A stretch of 27,158 nt of DNA. Source: Rikenellaceae bacterium. GTDB taxonomy: Bacteria > Bacteroidota > Bacteroidia > Bacteroidales > UBA932. The notes below the pieces were generated by a model. It made no database searches. It saw only the letters and a list, made by a program, of their open reading frames with translations, and had not been told where the DNA came from. Below, one piece after another: positions 7,321 to 15,628 of this stretch (positions within the stretch are counted from its first letter, which is position 1; each line of letters opens with the position of its first letter). Location of the stretch: positions 1 to 27,158 of the forward strand of contig CAAGNP010000020.1 in assembly GCA_900771335.1 (NCBI GenBank), written 5' to 3'. The translations under genes were made by a program, and so were the position numbers.

Positions 7321-8463
7321 ATGAGAAGAGTTATATATATATTGCTTTCCCTGATACCTATTTTATCCTCTTGTGATAAGATAGGTAAAGATGGTATAGA
7401 CGACAGGAGCCATATCTATCTGAGTGCCAGTGTCGAGGATGTGGATAAGACGAAGGCCCCTTATCTGGAGCCCTCCGGACACCCCACCCGGACAAGCCCT
7501 CTGGATGTGGAAGTTTGGGCCTCTACCACTTCAGGTGTATATAAAAATGAGGGTAAAACTGGTATAAAAAAAGGACAAAGTGGTACATCGGAGGTGGCTA
7601 TCCACACTACAGCCCATTTTGAGAGCGGGCAGGCCCAACTTCTGAGTGCAGCCATCTATCCGCCACCAGATGATACTGAACAGAATCCAATGCCGGTATA
7701 CTTTGTCTCTATGTATCCTAAAGAGGGGTGGTCTCTTGTTGATGAAACTCAAGCGAATTGTGCCCAATATACTTTCAACGGGTCTCAGGACCTGATGTTT
7801 GCGGGCCCTGTTTCGGGTACATATAGAATGGTCAAGGAGGACAGGAACTATCCGACATTGACTTATAACCATCTGTTGACCCTCTTCAATATAAAAATAG
7901 GTATGGATCCTCAGGAGATCGCAGATGGTATTACCAAAGAGAATATCAGTGAAGCGTGGGGTAAGGTTACAGATATCTACATAATGAGGGTGGACCAGAG
8001 TACCGAAAACTTTTATCCTGAGGGTGTCGACAGGGTAGAGGTGTCTCTGAGTGAACCTGTCTCAGCTACCTTTGCGGCAAATTCAAATGAGGGGACAAAG
8101 TTCTATAATATAAATACAGATGAAGTTTTCCCTGGAGCAGAGGGATATACTGTGACAGAAACACTGACCCATTTGGCTTATACTATGTATGCTCCCACTA
8201 CTGCTACAGCCAAGTTTGGAGATACAAGTACCCTTACTCCGGAGTATGAGCTGACAGTCGTGACTCAGAAGAGGGGTGAGGTAGTGGTCAAGCTGGATTT
8301 GATGCATAAGGATAATGGTCAGGATGCTTATTATACCGGTTCTACAGCAGGAAAGCAGTTTGACGTGTCACTATATGTCAAGAAGGGTAAGATCATAAGA
8401 CATAAGGTAGAAGTGACATCGTGGGATACTGGTGGCTATGGTTCCGGAAACTTATTTGATTAG
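7321..8463 (+). CDS. Fimbrillin family lipoprotein (minor pilin 2)
   Basis: A 380-aa lipoprotein, lipobox LSSC (Cys18). After a KTKAPY segment like that of other fimbrillins it has VEVWASTTSGVY, FVSMYPKEGWSL, DLMFAGPVSGTY, LTYNHLLTLFNIKIG (the conserved 'F.H.L..F.I.I' strand) and a closing KHKVEVTSWDTGG. This set of motifs is shared with the following gene (DLMFSDLMKGSY, FEHLLTWISF), so the two look like paralogues from an old duplication. It starts one base after the preceding stop. Its role is inferred as a minor fimbrial subunit; nothing indicates its position in the fibre. Confidence 0.75.
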   Translation: MRRVIYILLSLIPILSSCDKIGKDGIDDRSHIYLSASVEDVDKTKAPYLEPSGHPTRTSPLDVEVWASTTSGVYKNEGKTGIKKGQSGTSEVAIHTTAHFESGQAQLLSAAIYPPPDDTEQNPMPVYFVSMYPKEGWSLVDETQANCAQYTFNGSQDLMFAGPVSGTYRMVKEDRNYPTLTYNHLLTLFNIKIGMDPQEIADGITKENISEAWGKVTDIYIMRVDQSTENFYPEGVDRVEVSLSEPVSATFAANSNEGTKFYNINTDEVFPGAEGYTVTETLTHLAYTMYAPTTATAKFGDTSTLTPEYELTVVTQKRGEVVVKLDLMHKDNGQDAYYTGSTAGKQFDVSLYVKKGKIIRHKVEVTSWDTGGYGSGNLFD

Positions 8464-8472
8464 ATTAATGTT

Positions 8473-9498
8473 ATGGTAAGAAAGTGGATATATATATTGG
8501 TTCTGGCCCCTTTTATTTCGGGGTGCAATGGCAGGATCTCTCCAGATAGGGTGCCTGTCCGTCTTTGTGCAGATGTCTCAGGGATGGGTATGGATACCAA
8601 GGCCCCTTTTACAGGCGTTCCATCTGATGGTAATGAATTTGAGGTGTCGGCGTGGTTTTCATATGAGCCCGGTATCTATCCGGACGATCCTAAAAGCCCA
8701 CAGAATTTACCTAACCGTATAGAGTTTACTTTTGATTCCGGCAGTGCCGTAGATGTCAGGGATAATAACGGATTGTTGTACTATCCTATCCCTGCAGATG
8801 AAAACTACAATGCCAATAAGAAATATATTTACTGTACCGGATTTCACCCTAAGGATGGTTGGAATATAGATGATAAAGGTTCTACATATGTGGTGTCTCA
8901 CGCCATAGACGGTGCAACAGATTTGATGTTTTCGGACCTGATGAAAGGTAGCTACGAGAATAACTACGAAGAGTTTATGTTTGAACATTTGTTGACCTGG
9001 ATCTCTTTCAATGCAAGTGTTACCTCTTCAGATGCTGCCGATATTTGGGGAACGATAACAAGTATTCAGATTACTACGCCGAAGAATTCTCTTCAGATAA
9101 CACTTTCAAACGATTTGAATAATGGTAGTACTATAGAATATTTGGGTGATCCTCAAGATGTGCAGGTGGTCAGTGGGGGCGACATTCCCCTCTCTGTAAA
9201 AGCTGTCAAGGTGGGTGATGCATTGTGCTCGCCACCTCAAAAGAATCCTGAAAATGAGCAAGAGTATGGATACAAGGTGGTGGTTGCCACTTCAAAGGTG
9301 GGGAGCAAAGAGATATTTGTACCACTATATGATACCGATAATGAGAAGATAACGGAGCCTGTTGAGGCGATAGGGAAGTTATTTGCCATCAGCCTATACT
9401 TTAATGAGGTCTCAGTAGTTCAAGGTGTCTGTACTATGAAATATTGGGAGGATGTGACAGAGGATTTGTATATGGAAGAAAAAAATCAAAATCAGTAG
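8473..9498 (+). CDS. Fimbrillin family lipoprotein (minor pilin 3)
   Basis: A 341-aa lipoprotein with lipobox ISGC (Cys18). TKAPFTGVP, FEVSAWFSYEPGIYP, CTGFHPKDGWNIDD, TDLMFSDLMKGSY, FMFEHLLTWISFNASV and the carboxy-terminal VCTMKYWEDV match the motif order of minor pilin 2, showing common descent. The 9-bp gap to the gene before it and 3-bp gap to the adhesin behind it place it within the same operon. Such proteins are usually accessory subunits between shaft and tip. The final residues (EEKNQNQ) are charged and lack the usual hydrophobic end strand. Confidence 0.75.
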   Translation: MVRKWIYILVLAPFISGCNGRISPDRVPVRLCADVSGMGMDTKAPFTGVPSDGNEFEVSAWFSYEPGIYPDDPKSPQNLPNRIEFTFDSGSAVDVRDNNGLLYYPIPADENYNANKKYIYCTGFHPKDGWNIDDKGSTYVVSHAIDGATDLMFSDLMKGSYENNYEEFMFEHLLTWISFNASVTSSDAADIWGTITSIQITTPKNSLQITLSNDLNNGSTIEYLGDPQDVQVVSGGDIPLSVKAVKVGDALCSPPQKNPENEQEYGYKVVVATSKVGSKEIFVPLYDTDNEKITEPVEAIGKLFAISLYFNEVSVVQGVCTMKYWEDVTEDLYMEEKNQNQ

Positions 9499-9501
9499 AA
9501 G

Positions 9502-12500
9502 ATGAGAATCAAATCAATATATCTATTTCTGGCCTCTGTGATGGGTTCTGCCTTTATCGCAGTCGGGTGTATGGAAAAGGAGGATGTCATCCTCAGCTCT
9601 TCAGAGTATATTACATTCAGACCCACCATACAGAATGGTGCACAGATCTCTACCAGGGGGCTTTCATCCCATTTTGAGGTGTGTGAGGAGGATTGGCTGC
9701 TGGAGCTTGCTCCTGAAGAGACAAAGGCGGATCTTCAGTATACATTGGGCAGTTATACTGATGGGGCTGGGGTTTTCGGTTATTATACATCAGGGGAGAC
9801 CACAGGTATCTGGGATTTGCTGAATAATGCTACCTATAAATTCGATGGTGATGAGATGTATTCAGATGCACCTCCAAGGTGGAGTAAAGTGCCGGATAAT
9901 ACCTCATCAATGAAAGTGTATGCGTATGCTCCCCGGATAGATGGGAATTCATCCAATAAGATAATGATAGATGATGTTTTCTCGTCATCATCCCAGAGGG
10001 ACTACATAGCAGCTGCATCAGAAACTATAGCTGTAGGTGGCAGTTCCACTTATACGAGTATAGATTTGCCGTTTGAGCATATATATGCAGCTGTAAGGTT
10101 AAAGGCTGGATTTGATTGTACGATCACATCCGTCACCATAACCAATATCAGAACAAGTGGAACTTATACTATAGGGCAGGGGTGGGATGATCCTGATAGC
10201 AACTCCGGCAGTTATTCTTTGGGTAATGTAAGTTTGCAAGTGAAAGATGGAGATGTGATAGGTGTTCCCGTCCTGATGATTCCTCAAACTCTAGCCGGTT
10301 CTGTTTTGTCCATAGAGACAAATGAAGGAAACTACAGTGTCTCTCTTAATAATAAGGAGTGGCGCCAGGGCAAACTCATCACTTATACTTTGAAAAAGAA
10401 AAGCGCTGATGATACATATATCTACTTTGATCTGGCGGCGGGGAATGTGGTGATAAAGGATAATGATTACTCAGGAAAAGTGTTTGTTGAAGGTTCTGAA
10501 GAAGCAAGGGAGATCTCAGGAACACATAAAAATGGAAATAAATATTATGTGTACCAGTCGTGCACAAAATGTACTACAAGTGTAAATTATAAAGTGCCCT
10601 ATACAGGTAGTGGTTTTATCCCCCCTGTTTACGATGAAGTGATGTGGGAAGGTAAAAGGTGGAGAGATTTTATAACGAATAATACAAATGTAGAGTCTGT
10701 TATAGAAGCGTGGGATAATGCGCCCGGGGCTGGACAAGATGATAATGGTAAGCCGACACCTCTTGCTAAACATACGAATAGAGAAGGTGCTGCAGGAGCT
10801 GTCAGAAATGTTGGAAGGGAAGCAACAAAGTACCATATAAATATTTCTGGAAATGTGGGAGAAGTGATATTGGTTATAGATAACATATATTCTTCATATC
10901 ATCATTTGTCTTCTGATGATTATAAAAAAGCTGATCCTATAAATAGAGAACGGACCAAAGGAGGTATATCTTTTAGACCATCACAGAACGAGGAGCATGA
11001 TTCAGATCTGACTATTAGGATTTTGGGAGACAATAGAGTGGGGTGCGTGCATTATGAGAATTATGTCAATAGTGGGAAGATATCAAAAAACGAAATAATA
11101 AATAATAATAGTCTGACGTTTGAGGGGAGTGGCTCATTGACAGTAGCTGATGCTGATTTTAGTAAACGTACATTTACCGCTAATGGCAAACCTGTTACCG
11201 GGTATTATTCCAATCGTGCTTGTTCTGTAATTGGAGGTAAAGATCAAGAGGATGGAAATGAGGGGTATGATCATGCATATAATATTATCTTCAATAGTGG
11301 GGTTATATATGCAGGGGCTACAGCCGCAGAATACTGCACCGCTATTGGTGGAGGTGGTAATGGACACTCGAATATCACGATAAATGGTGGGACTATTACG
11401 GCAGTAGCATCTGGTACAGGTACAGCTATTGGTGGTGGGACTGGATTCTCTTATGCAGGTGGTAGGGGTTATGTTACTATAAATAATGGTAATGTCTATG
11501 CTTATAATTTTACAAATATCTACAATATTCCGTCTTCAGCAATAGGCGGTGCAGGGTCAAGTGCTAAAGAAGGTTCTCTGGGAAAAGTGATTATTAATGG
11601 TGGCAATGTGTATGCTGAATCAGGCTTGGGGACAGCTATAGGTGGCGGTAGCAGTAGTAATCAAAGGGGAGGATCTGCTCAAATTGAAATATATGGTGGA
11701 AACGTGATTGCGAAGAGTTTGTCTGCCAGCAGTGCGGGTATTGGTGGTGGAACCACAGGATTTGGTGGAAATGACAATTGGACTGGAGGAGATGATTCGA
11801 AGAAGAATGGAGGAGATGCCATAGTCATTATAGGAAAGGAAGCTAAAATAAATGATCTCAGTGCGCCAATTTTGAGGACAGGCTCTATCGGTGGCGGTGG
11901 ATCTGGTGTAGGTGGTAATATTGGTAATGCTAAAATCACTATTTATGGTGGCGATATCCAGGCTCAGTTTGTGATGGCGGATTCTCCAAGTAATTCATTC
12001 ATTATGGAAGGTGGTCTGATCAGAAACAGTGATACGTCTGATGAAGAATATAAGTGCATCCAGAAAAATGGTGGTGCAGTCTATATGAAGAAAGGTACAT
12101 TCACTATGAACGGTGGTACTATCAAGAACTGTTCAGCTATGTTTGACCGCAATTCCAAAGGTGGAGCAGTCTATATCGAAGGAGATGAGAATACGGAATT
12201 TACTATGGAGGGAGGCACTATCCAAGGGTGTGAAGCTTGGGGAGACGGTGGCGCTGTATATTTGAAAAGGGGCAAAGTGTCGTTGATAGATGGTATTATA
12301 AAAGAGAATGTATCCCATAATGGAAATGGTGGTGCCATATGTGTCCTCGGTGGAGACTTTACTATGGATGGAGGTCAAGTTACCTCTAATGGAGCATATA
12401 GCAGATACTCTGACTCTAAAACAGGTGGTGGCGGTGGCATATATGTGGCCCCTGAAAGTAATAGCAGTTCTCAAAATATCAGTGTGATGCTAAATGGTGG

Positions 12501-13050
12501 TACTGTAGAGAATAACTCATCCGATAGAAATGGTGGTGGCGTTTGTGTGGATATGGGGCAAAATGAGTCTGCTAATCTGCATGTGGAGGTGTCCAATAGT
12601 ATAGTAAAAAATAGCACACTTCTTAAGGGTGGTGGTCTATATGTTTATGGATCAAATGCTAATGTTAATATTGAAGATGGAAGTAGTGTTTTGCAGAACA
12701 GCACTTCTGCTTATCAGCTGAATCAGCAGATTGCGGTAGCGGGTGGTGGTCTTGTGATTCTGGCAGATGATGCGGAGGGTGTTACAGATCAGGTGACTGT
12801 AACTTTTAATGATAACGCCTCATACTACGGAAAAACAGTGGAGGGTTTGATTGTTCCAGATAATACCAAGCCGCAGTATATAGTCCGTTCGAATGACAAT
12901 AAGTTAAAACCTAACACCTTCACCAAAACTGGTTATAGATTCAAGCATTGGAATACCAGAAGAGATGGTAAGGGTGTAAGCTATTCCGATCAGGCTACTG
13001 TCAATTTTGACAGCGACATCCCCCTCTTCGCCATCTGGATAAAGGAATAG
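9502..13050 (+). CDS. Large beta-helix fimbrial adhesin, probable tip protein
   Basis: A 1182-aa lipoprotein (lipobox AVGC, Cys23). Residues about 25-300 form a fimbrillin-like domain (YITFRPTIQNG, MKVYAYAPRID, LPFEHIYAAVRLKAG, PVLMIPQTLAG, WRQGKLITYTL). From about 600 to 830 come six short repeats around (A/G/S)IGGG with NITINGGTI-type strands. From about 850 to 1110 eight GGAVY/GGGIY-type repeats alternate with FTMNGGTIKN-like strands, resembling the GGA(I/V)/FxxN repeats of chlamydial Pmp proteins and predicting a right-handed beta-helix. The last 50 residues (FTKTGYRFKHWNTRRDGKG ... LFAIW) match the Listeria-Bacteroides repeat (InlB B-repeat type). As last and largest gene of the operon it is the best candidate for the adhesive tip. 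Ligand unknown. Confidence 0.8.
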   Translation: MRIKSIYLFLASVMGSAFIAVGCMEKEDVILSSSEYITFRPTIQNGAQISTRGLSSHFEVCEEDWLLELAPEETKADLQYTLGSYTDGAGVFGYYTSGETTGIWDLLNNATYKFDGDEMYSDAPPRWSKVPDNTSSMKVYAYAPRIDGNSSNKIMIDDVFSSSSQRDYIAAASETIAVGGSSTYTSIDLPFEHIYAAVRLKAGFDCTITSVTITNIRTSGTYTIGQGWDDPDSNSGSYSLGNVSLQVKDGDVIGVPVLMIPQTLAGSVLSIETNEGNYSVSLNNKEWRQGKLITYTLKKKSADDTYIYFDLAAGNVVIKDNDYSGKVFVEGSEEAREISGTHKNGNKYYVYQSCTKCTTSVNYKVPYTGSGFIPPVYDEVMWEGKRWRDFITNNTNVESVIEAWDNAPGAGQDDNGKPTPLAKHTNREGAAGAVRNVGREATKYHINISGNVGEVILVIDNIYSSYHHLSSDDYKKADPINRERTKGGISFRPSQNEEHDSDLTIRILGDNRVGCVHYENYVNSGKISKNEIINNNSLTFEGSGSLTVADADFSKRTFTANGKPVTGYYSNRACSVIGGKDQEDGNEGYDHAYNIIFNSGVIYAGATAAEYCTAIGGGGNGHSNITINGGTITAVASGTGTAIGGGTGFSYAGGRGYVTINNGNVYAYNFTNIYNIPSSAIGGAGSSAKEGSLGKVIINGGNVYAESGLGTAIGGGSSSNQRGGSAQIEIYGGNVIAKSLSASSAGIGGGTTGFGGNDNWTGGDDSKKNGGDAIVIIGKEAKINDLSAPILRTGSIGGGGSGVGGNIGNAKITIYGGDIQAQFVMADSPSNSFIMEGGLIRNSDTSDEEYKCIQKNGGAVYMKKGTFTMNGGTIKNCSAMFDRNSKGGAVYIEGDENTEFTMEGGTIQGCEAWGDGGAVYLKRGKVSLIDGIIKENVSHNGNGGAICVLGGDFTMDGGQVTSNGAYSRYSDSKTGGGGGIYVAPESNSSSQNISVMLNGGTVENNSSDRNGGGVCVDMGQNESANLHVEVSNSIVKNSTLLKGGGLYVYGSNANVNIEDGSSVLQNSTSAYQLNQQIAVAGGGLVILADDAEGVTDQVTVTFNDNASYYGKTVEGLIVPDNTKPQYIVRSNDNKLKPNTFTKTGYRFKHWNTRRDGKGVSYSDQATVNFDSDIPLFAIWIKE

Positions 13051-13087
13051 AATTCATCGCTCTGCCACTGGGGCGCAAATAGAAACA

Positions 13088-13120
13088 AGAGCCGTAGGGA
13101 AATCCTACGGCTCTATTTTA
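13088..13120 (+). terminator. Intrinsic terminator of the fimbrial operon
   Basis: AGAGCCGTAGG (13088-13098) and CCTACGGCTCT (13104-13114) form a perfect 11-bp stem with a GAAAT loop, followed by ATTTTA. It lies 38 bp after the adhesin stop codon. Confidence 0.85.
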
Positions 13121-13151
13121 GTGCTCATATTGATCCGTTTGTGGCGAAGTC

Positions 13152-13252
13152 TTACAATTGAGAAATCAATTTTTCGTCAAGGCCCGTGATAACAGAGATT
13201 TTAGATAGAGAGATGCCTTCCTCACGACCTTCCATACGACCCTCTATACGGC
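13152..13252 (-). pseudogene. Remnant of an Rpn C-terminal tail
   Basis: On the minus strand the sequence reads GRIEGRMEGREEGISLSKIS followed by VITGLDEKLISQL and a stop at 13152-13154. These are the charged GR/EG repeats and short helical tail that end Rpn-family proteins. Everything upstream of the repeats is missing: the sequence switches to the HD-gene remnant at TACGGCCTCTC (13247-13257), a string compatible with both genes. The frame runs on through the antisense of the HD remnant, giving a meaningless extended ORF. The tail differs from the copies at the start of the window, so it came from another family member. Confidence 0.65.
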
Positions 13253-13459
13253 CTCTCAAACTACCCCGAGCTCGATATCGAAGGGCACTGGGAGAGGACC
13301 GTGGAGCACCTTCTCGAGAAATATGCCGAGGGTGGATACCTCCGCCTCTGGATCCCCGAATCCCCCAATGCCGCCCGCCTCGAAGAGCTCCGCTCAATAA
13401 TACGCGACCGTAGCCGCCTCCGCCAGATCTTCGACCAAATCTTTGCTGAAGAGCAGTAG
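13247..13459 (+). pseudogene. 3' fragment of the HD-domain gene (inverted relative to the intact copy)
   Basis: The fragment encodes the last 70 residues of the HD-domain protein (YGLSNYPELDIEGHWERT to IFAEEQ, stop at 13457-13459). Compared by eye with the intact gene's 3' end (1849-2064) there are 11 differences over the first 204 positions, many of them synonymous, so the copies are recent or have been homogenised. The metal-binding part is absent. It has no start and is fused to an Rpn tail remnant on the opposite strand. It lies about 100 bp before the fucose-isomerase-like gene, an association also seen in the chimeric pseudogene at 17240-17806. Confidence 0.85.
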
Positions 13460-13540
13460 TCTATGTTTTCCAGTCTTCATTTCACCCTCTACGCCCGCTG
13501 GAAGAACCAATAGTTTTTAAGATTTATAAATTTCTTTCAT

Positions 13541-13548
13541 TAACTTTG
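13541..13548 (+). promoter_or_regulatory. Possible -7 element for the fucose-isomerase-like gene operon
   Basis: TAACTTTG fits the Bacteroidota -7 consensus TAnnTTTG. The -33 region is only a T-run (13514-13518). The start site would fall near 13555, so translation from 13560 would be almost leaderless and the ATG at 13569 becomes more attractive. Confidence 0.45.
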
Positions 13549-13559
13549 TATAGTTAAAG

Positions 13560-14729
13560 ATGATCGGTATGAATGTCTCTATCTATACATTGGTCTCGCC
13601 GCTTCACGATCCTGTGGCTACCCGGAGGGTGGCCGGTGAGTTTCTTGATGCAGTCCGTGAGCATTGCGGCAGCTGCTCTCTGGTGGATTGCGGTAGCGAT
13701 TTTTCCACTTTTGGTACATCTGATCTCGATCTGGTCTATGTGGTGACCGGAGGGACCGAAGGGCTCTTTCTGGAGGCATTGCCGCAGATTCAGGGGCACG
13801 TCCATATCCTCACCTCGGGCAAGAGCAATTCCCTCGCAGCGTCGATGGAGATCCTCTCGTATCTGAAGCAGGTGGGGCGCAGCGGGGAGATTATCCACGG
13901 CTCTGCAGAGTATGTGGCAGCGAGGATCGAACTCCTGGCTCGGGTAGAGAGGGGGAGGAAGAGGCTTGCCGGAGGATTGCGCCTGGGTGTCATAGGGGAG
14001 CCTTCCGACTGGCTGATAGCGAGCCATCCCGATGAGCAGGTGCTGAGGGAGAAACTTGGTGTGGAACTGGTGAGGGTCCCGATGGGGGAACTCATTGCGA
14101 AGCTGGAGGGGATTCCGCAGGACCCTATGGAGGGGGCAGAATATATATATAAGGTACTCAGGGGGATTGTGGCGAAGCAGAACCTGCAGGGGCTTACCCT
14201 CAGATGTTTTGATCTGCTCGATACCATACGCAATACCGGTTGCCTCGCCCTTGCACGCCTGAATGCAGAGGGGATCCCTGCATCGTGCGAAGGGGACATC
14301 CCGGCACTTGTCACTATGGCCATAGGGCACGCCCTCACCGGGCAATGCGGCTTCCAGGCCAATCCGTCGCGGATCGATCCCGCTACCGGGGAATATCTCT
14401 TTGCCCATTGCACAGTGCCGCTCGATATGGTGAGCAGCTATGGATACGCTACCCACTTCGAATCGGGGATAGGGGTCGCCATAAGAGGGGTATTGCCCGA
14501 GGGCAATGCCACCATTTTCAAGGTAGCAGGGGACCTTTCCCGCTACTTCGCATGCCCTGCACAATTGCTTTGCAATCAAGCAGAAGAGGGACTTTGCCGT
14601 ACTCAGGTAGTGCTCAGGGCGGAGGGCGTTTCTGACTACTTCCTCAAGGGGCCTGTCGGCAATCACCATGTCATCTTCTGCGGTGACTATGCGGAGGTAT
14701 TCAAGGAGTTTATGGAGAAAATAAGATAA
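13560..14729 (+). CDS. L-fucose/L-arabinose isomerase-like fold protein
   Basis: A 389-aa protein; ATG at 13569 is a good alternative start given the promoter position. Motifs of the fucose isomerase superfamily are visible: VVTGGTEGL and HILTSGKSNSLAASMEIL in the first domain, LGVIGEPSDWLIAS in the middle, then CEGDIPALVTMAIGHALTG and YLFAHCTVP in the C-terminal domain, which is where the metal-binding acidic residue and the conserved His of true isomerases fall. It ends with SDYFLKGPVGNHHVIFCGDY. It is shorter than real L-fucose isomerase (about 590 aa), so the sugar and even the activity are uncertain. It is the first gene of a tight operon (8 bp to the prenyltransferase). A copy of its 3' end survives at 17696-17806. 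Confidence 0.75.
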   Translation: MIGMNVSIYTLVSPLHDPVATRRVAGEFLDAVREHCGSCSLVDCGSDFSTFGTSDLDLVYVVTGGTEGLFLEALPQIQGHVHILTSGKSNSLAASMEILSYLKQVGRSGEIIHGSAEYVAARIELLARVERGRKRLAGGLRLGVIGEPSDWLIASHPDEQVLREKLGVELVRVPMGELIAKLEGIPQDPMEGAEYIYKVLRGIVAKQNLQGLTLRCFDLLDTIRNTGCLALARLNAEGIPASCEGDIPALVTMAIGHALTGQCGFQANPSRIDPATGEYLFAHCTVPLDMVSSYGYATHFESGIGVAIRGVLPEGNATIFKVAGDLSRYFACPAQLLCNQAEEGLCRTQVVLRAEGVSDYFLKGPVGNHHVIFCGDYAEVFKEFMEKIR

Positions 14730-14737
14730 ATTTGACA

Positions 14738-15625
14738 ATGAAGCATACATTTAAAGATTGGTTTCTGGCTACACGCCCCTGGTCTTTTCCGGCCTCTGCG
14801 ATGCCGGTGATGGTGACTCTTTTCTACCTTTGGTGGAGGGGGTATGAACTCTCCTGGGGATTTGGAATATGGGCAGTGTTGAACGTCGTAGTATTTCACG
14901 CCTGTGGCAATACCTGGAGTGACTATTTCGATTATAAAAAAGGGGTGGATGCAGATGATACCTATGGCAATAAGACGTTGACAGACGGACTTTTTACCTC
15001 AGGGCAAATCCGTGCACTGGCACTCGGTCTGCTGGTTGTAGGGTCTGTTTTCGGTGTGACACTGATATATCTGACGGGATGGCCGCTGCTCTTTATCGGG
15101 TTAGGGGGGCTTGTTTGTACCCTTCTGTACCCTTTTTTTAAGTACAGGGCATTGGGGGATGTGGTGATCTTTATGGCTTATGCCTTTCTCCCTACGATCG
15201 GTACCAGTTATGTGGCTGCCGGTGTGATCGACTGGGGCGTGTGGGTGGTAGGATTACCCGTAGGGCTGATTACCGTATCGATCCTCCATTCGAATAACCT
15301 CAGAGATATGCAGACAGATGCAAGGGCGGAGATATCCACCTTTGCAGCGCTGGTGGGACCGAAGAGCTCGGTGGTGATATATGTTCTGGAGGTGCTTCTC
15401 CCATTTGTATCTGTGGCGGTGAGTGTAGCCATCGGATGGCTGCCTGTAGCGGCTCTCCTCTCTTTGGTGGCACTTGTCCCGGCGTGGAAAGCTTGTCGTG
15501 TGATGCTTTCTTATAAAAGTGGAGGGAGTGATGCGATAGCAAACTTGGATCAGGTCTCGGCTCAGCTTCAGCTGGTGTTCAGCCTCCTGTTCAGTGTGGG
15601 TCTGGTACTTGGTGTACTTATTTAA
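14738..15625 (+). CDS. UbiA-family prenyltransferase (MenA-like)
   Basis: A 295-aa integral membrane protein started at ATG 14738; the TTG six bases upstream is less likely. The first aspartate-rich motif N58-TWS-D62-YF-D65-YKKGV-D71 and the second (NNLRDMQTDARAEISTFA) are those of intramembrane UbiA prenyltransferases, which bind Mg-diphosphate of a polyprenyl donor. About eight to nine hydrophobic spans are visible. By resemblance to MenA it would prenylate 1,4-dihydroxy-2-naphthoate for menaquinone, but no other menaquinone gene is adjacent, so another aromatic acceptor is possible. It lies 8 bp behind the isomerase-like gene and 3 bp ahead of the CPBP gene, a clear operon. Confidence 0.85.
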   Translation: MKHTFKDWFLATRPWSFPASAMPVMVTLFYLWWRGYELSWGFGIWAVLNVVVFHACGNTWSDYFDYKKGVDADDTYGNKTLTDGLFTSGQIRALALGLLVVGSVFGVTLIYLTGWPLLFIGLGGLVCTLLYPFFKYRALGDVVIFMAYAFLPTIGTSYVAAGVIDWGVWVVGLPVGLITVSILHSNNLRDMQTDARAEISTFAALVGPKSSVVIYVLEVLLPFVSVAVSVAIGWLPVAALLSLVALVPAWKACRVMLSYKSGGSDAIANLDQVSAQLQLVFSLLFSVGLVLGVLI

Positions 15626-15628
15626 AAT

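Noticed and set aside
14732..14737. TTG start for the prenyltransferase
   Set aside because: An ATG two codons later (14738) starts the family-like sequence; similar TTG starts at 16307 and 21132 were replaced by ATGs at 16313 and 21186.
13554..14750. 398-aa minus-strand ORF opposite the fucose-isomerase-like gene
   Set aside because: It is the antisense shadow of a well-supported gene with recognisable motifs; its own translation has no domain, signal or family-like pattern.
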